64,000 bases of DNA from Blautia sp. MSJ-19 (GTDB taxonomy: Bacteria > Bacillota > Clostridia > Lachnospirales > Lachnospiraceae), in NCBI RefSeq assembly GCF_018918125.1, contig NZ_JAHLQA010000002.1, positions 62,001 to 126,000 of the forward strand, in the 5' to 3' direction. Below, in pieces: positions 61,701 to 64,000 of the stretch. The position numbers were made by a program, and so were the translations under genes. The notes under the pieces are model-generated. The model made no database searches, was not told where the DNA came from, and saw only the letters and a list, made by a program, of their open reading frames with translations. How positions within the stretch are numbered: position 1 is the stretch's first letter; each line of letters starts with the position of its first letter.

Positions 61701-64000
61701 TACAGTTCTTCAGAAACTTTACAAACAGCCTGTTTCTGTAACAGTTACCATTAAGGGAACCAAGACAGCAACAGAAGGTCTTCAGCAGGTAATAGATGAA
61801 GCACAGACACTTCTGGATGAAATGACAGAAGGAACAGAAGCCGGACAGTATCCGGAAGGCACCAAGGCAACACTTCAGACAGCAATTGACGCAGCCAAAG
61901 AAGTTCTGGCCAAAGAAGATGCTACAGAGAAAGAAGTAAATGACGCAACCCTGGCACTTCAGGATGCAATTGCAGCAGCCAAAGAAGCACAGAATGTAGC
62001 AGTTTCTGATGTCAAAGTCAGAGTAAATATGGCTGGCAAGCAGGCAGAACTTCATGCATTCAGTGTTACATCAAAAGACGCAGCTGCATATGGATATGAA
62101 AAACCGGATGCAATGAAGAATCAGGTAACAGTAGCAGATGCACTGTATGTGCTTCATAAAGAAATGTACGGCGAAGCATTTGATGCAGATCCGTCCAAAT
62201 ATCTGGTTGTAGGAACAAATGGCTATATCAGCACAATTTTTGAAGATACAACAGGCTATGTCGGCTATTATGTAAACAATAAATTCCCACAGGATGAGAC
62301 TGGTAATGGAAGCCTGGCAAATACAACGGTACTTAAGACCGGTGATGAGCTGAGTATCTTTATGTATGCAGATACCACGAACTGGAGTGATAAGTTCCTG
62401 TATTTCGAGGATGTTCCGACAGAGCATTGTGTAGGTGAGATTCCGGTAACTGTCAAGAGCGTTCCGATGATGTCCAGTGATGCGGCAGAAGAAGCAGACT
62501 GCACAGTTGAACTGAAGAACCTTGAAACAGAAGAAACTGCAGAGTTTGTAACAGACGAAAAAGGTGTTGCAGATGTAACTGTAGACAAAGCAGGAAAATA
62601 TCAGATTACCGTAACAAAGACTCCATACGACTATATTGTTGCACCGACTGCTGAAATCGAAGTCAAAGAGCATGTATTTGATGAAGGCGTTGTTACAAAA
62701 GAAGCTGCTGTAGGCGAAGCAGGAGAGATGACTTACACCTGTACAGTCTGCGGAGCAACCAAAACAGAAGAAATCCCGGAGAAGAACTTCTACGGTGAAG
62801 GAACAAAAGAAGATCCATATCAGCTGGCAACAGCAGATGATCTTGTGAAACTGAAAAATATCGTAAAAGAAGGCACCAGCACAGAGTGCAGCGAAGGTAC
62901 CTGCTTTATTATCATGAATGACATCACACTGCCGGATGGATGGACTCCGATCGGTGAAACAATCGATGGAAGCAACAACATTCAGAGTGGTAAAAACCTG
63001 CATGCATTCAGCGGTATCATCGATGGAAACAACAAGACGATCACTGTTCCGGAAGGCGGTCTGCCGTTACTTGGATATATCAAAAATGCAGAAGTGCATG
63101 ACCTGAATATCTACGGAACCAGAATTGCAGGATATGGTCTGGTCAACAACTATGAAGGTGTTGGACTTTCCGGAAATGCGATCACATTGGATAACATTAC
63201 CTTAAAGAGCGGAACCAGCACATTAAAATCCGGTCTTCTGGGTGCAAACAAGACAACAAACGGTTATGCAGGTGCTTCTGCAGGATTTGTTGCAACGATC
63301 CGTAATTGTACAGTTGAAGCCGGTGTAGTAATCGGTTATGACCGTGAGCAGAGCGTAATCGGATCCTTTGCAGGACGTTTTAATGGTACGATCACAAACT
63401 GCGTAAGTAATGCAACTGTTTATGGTAAAGATTTTGTAGGTGGAATCCTTGCAGGAAAAGACAATTCCATGAGTGGATGCACGACAACAGGCTGTACGTT
63501 TGGTGGAACTGTTGTGGCAAGCGGAAAGAATGCAGGTGGTATTGCCGGTGGAGATTATATCGATATTGGCTTAGCTCCAAATGCAATCCGCATGAACATC
63601 AGCAATTGTACCGCAACCGGTACGATTATCGGTGCAGACAACGTAGGTGGTATCATGGGTGGTGATCCTACAGTTATTCAGTCATATGCAAATGGTAACC
63701 ATTCTATAAAAGACAATTTCTTTGCCGGTAAAGTAAGTGCTACAGAAGGTACTTATGTGGGTGGAATCATCGGATACTACAGAGGTCTGAACCGCTATGA
63801 TGACATTGCAGGAAATACTTATACTGCAAACTGTGGCGCAGAACATGGAATTGGTCATGTGGAATTTGTGGATACTTCCAGCGAAACTCACGAAACCGAG
63901 ATTGGTGAAAACTATATCAATACTGCAAATGGTACTTCCGGACTTCCGAGTGTTCCAGATGCCTGGTTCCGGTGGAGAGCAAATCTTAACCGTACAGATG
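58747..64000 (+). CDS. Giant secreted multidomain surface protein with DUF4430 and GLUG-type repeats (partial, at least 1751 aa)
   Basis: Start GTG 58747 with AAAGGAGGAG; signal peptide about residues 1-33 ending NAYAADVD. Acidic region to about 100. Three PEGA-like/carboxypeptidase-like beta units (about 253-330, 335-413, 415-505; DEDGNAIDNATVTLEK, KSGNPIDGATVTVKKG, EEKAIENASVKVT). Atypical Ig-like units (about 520-990). FIVAR-like helical domain (about 1005-1083, with ALQDAIAAAKEA). DUF4430 domain (about 1085-1225; TVADALYVLHKEMYG, GYVGYYVNNKFPQDE). Then a parallel beta-helix/GLUG-type region (from about 1348; EDPYQLATADDLVKL, GGILAGKDNSMSG, AGGIAGGDY, VGGIMGG). It continues past the window. 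Third DUF4430 protein under corrinoid control; adhesin and capture roles are inferred. Confidence 0.88.
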   Translation, partial: MKKKELMRRLSAISMAAMVTVTTVPSNAYAADVDFADGDQEVAEAQVQMDGDEGQNFEDENDLSGDEFSDGSVFTSGDGAETPAVENGIDLYADGDADEDAKAAAEKYLKETYLTDENGVATTAKLISNGGTGVTKSEDGKTYTIGLRTNGTGSNLTSVFFRTFSSPYKNGWYIDSEEAGEYLNLTTKTAVKRGSTPILKRPTAEEGPKSIKATLRLFSTDTDDSVINDETQAAEAALATQEFTIILEAAEPSYTMTVKVQDEDGNAIDNATVTLEKDWSTVSAKADGSYDMEKGATYTLTVKKDGYNDYKETNFTFNPTELNTVKTVTLKKIVTRNIKFNVTDKSGNPIDGATVTVKKGYYDKVQPEADGSYNLIDGTTYNYTVEAKNYKSILNQSFTPDKDGSIDVQLEKNISAYTVTINPVDSEEKAIENASVKVTYEEEDPWDEDETETVELKANEDGTYTMQKGVTYTYTVTAPDYKDVTDTYTPSGDDENVSFNVKMVSSIDPADVETVNAIKEKFDAEMGALRPNFATDKNILDLVNRKIAGYTDIDTTGVTVSVKSSDDTDWVAADGTIHYRAQSPDQWGNNLKNVSLVYVFEKNGAKAETESRVATICWDRDYFNTQMEADKDNLTWDKIKGSNTDVAGVTSDLTLPQCLNTSAKMAWSKITWTSSNEDVISFKDTGYGSLIDAKTGVVTQPKEDTEVTLTATFNANDTLLNSYVEKVSDFATLTKEFKVTVKGTGETGPTEEDLLSILDQYYTADQIKNFGTDETADLENCTSDLQLLRYTRIKDAEGNYVFANKEITVTSDNDAITINGYRAAVDRFASEEDVQANLIITFTRDGVTATKKIPVTVKAITEAEVQDQLDLMEYAKEHYFDGINDGQYADKDSITGDLHAFQELTADKTWIYNNDDKTGKGIVPDEFPEYDAMASSYRLFKSSNNAVVQHENLVVTRRETDTQITISSVLSSELYKDAAAKHPENTVLQKLYKQPVSVTVTIKGTKTATEGLQQVIDEAQTLLDEMTEGTEAGQYPEGTKATLQTAIDAAKEVLAKEDATEKEVNDATLALQDAIAAAKEAQNVAVSDVKVRVNMAGKQAELHAFSVTSKDAAAYGYEKPDAMKNQVTVADALYVLHKEMYGEAFDADPSKYLVVGTNGYISTIFEDTTGYVGYYVNNKFPQDETGNGSLANTTVLKTGDELSIFMYADTTNWSDKFLYFEDVPTEHCVGEIPVTVKSVPMMSSDAAEEADCTVELKNLETEETAEFVTDEKGVADVTVDKAGKYQITVTKTPYDYIVAPTAEIEVKEHVFDEGVVTKEAAVGEAGEMTYTCTVCGATKTEEIPEKNFYGEGTKEDPYQLATADDLVKLKNIVKEGTSTECSEGTCFIIMNDITLPDGWTPIGETIDGSNNIQSGKNLHAFSGIIDGNNKTITVPEGGLPLLGYIKNAEVHDLNIYGTRIAGYGLVNNYEGVGLSGNAITLDNITLKSGTSTLKSGLLGANKTTNGYAGASAGFVATIRNCTVEAGVVIGYDREQSVIGSFAGRFNGTITNCVSNATVYGKDFVGGILAGKDNSMSGCTTTGCTFGGTVVASGKNAGGIAGGDYIDIGLAPNAIRMNISNCTATGTIIGADNVGGIMGGDPTVIQSYANGNHSIKDNFFAGKVSATEGTYVGGIIGYYRGLNRYDDIAGNTYTANCGAEHGIGHVEFVDTSSETHETEIGENYINTANGTSGLPSVPDAWFRWRANLNRTD

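Noticed and set aside
58747-64000. CRISPR or DNA-level tandem repeats in the giant surface gene
   Set aside because: The repetition is at protein domain level (PEGA-like, GLUG-type) with diverged DNA; no regular repeat-spacer pattern.

Overview
The window looks like chromosomal DNA of an anaerobic, spore-forming, low-to-moderate GC Firmicute, most likely a gut Lachnospiraceae related to Blautia. This rests on gene content: CIRCE/HrcA-controlled heat shock genes, the IreB-RuvX-DUF1292-RNase J run, sporulation sigma-K, PPi-type phosphofructokinase, sortase B, class II aldolase and DUF5717/DUF5716-like genes. The genus is a guess. No tRNA, rRNA, CRISPR array or complete transposon was seen.

Layout. 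(1) 1-4000: an AT-richer accessory stretch of small genes (Mor-like regulator, double zinc ribbon, DUF697-like protein, DUF3791/DUF3990 module, orphan MNT nucleotidyltransferase, gene remnants). It contains a broken second copy of the uvrB 5' end, about 92% identical to the intact gene 2.2 kb downstream. (2) 4007-7295: uvrB and a class I/II aminotransferase. (3) 7296-12821: hrcA-grpE-dnaK-dnaJ with a perfect CIRCE. (4) 12985-17169: prmA, rsmE, cysteine desulfurase and thiI. (5) 17241-25413: an HPr-like protein, mtaB, ireB, ruvX, DUF1292, RNase J, YlbF, an MltG-like fragment protein, an O-methyltransferase, a U32/TrhP protein and convergent sigK. (6) 25677-31260: a translationally coupled trio (1181-aa DUF5717-like solenoid protein, actin/Hsp70-fold DUF5716-like protein, helical-repeat protein) of unknown function. 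(7) 31384-41490: fba, an arginase-fold protein, lgt, a Csp-like S8 protease, an NCS2 permease, PPi-PFK, sortase B, sirtuin, DUF951 and a TIM-barrel protein.

(8) 41482-64000 is the most striking part. A strong promoter and a cobalamin-type riboswitch with its own terminator precede eleven tightly packed genes: a BspA-like LRR protein, a DUF4430 (transcobalamin C-domain-like) lipoprotein, an alpha/alpha-toroid lipoprotein resembling the transcobalamin N-domain, MoxR ATPase, DUF58 protein, a transglutaminase-like membrane protein with a substituted catalytic Cys, a second DUF4430 protein, a 1643-aa membrane-anchored protein with a PQQ-like beta-propeller, and a full ECF transporter (T, fused A-A', S). 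A second cobalamin riboswitch then controls a giant secreted multidomain protein with a third DUF4430 domain and GLUG-type repeats, which runs off the window. Read together this looks like a surface corrinoid-capture and import system in which the two domains of animal transcobalamin are encoded as two adjacent bacterial lipoproteins. The riboswitches and families are read from sequence; the corrinoid-binding roles are inference.
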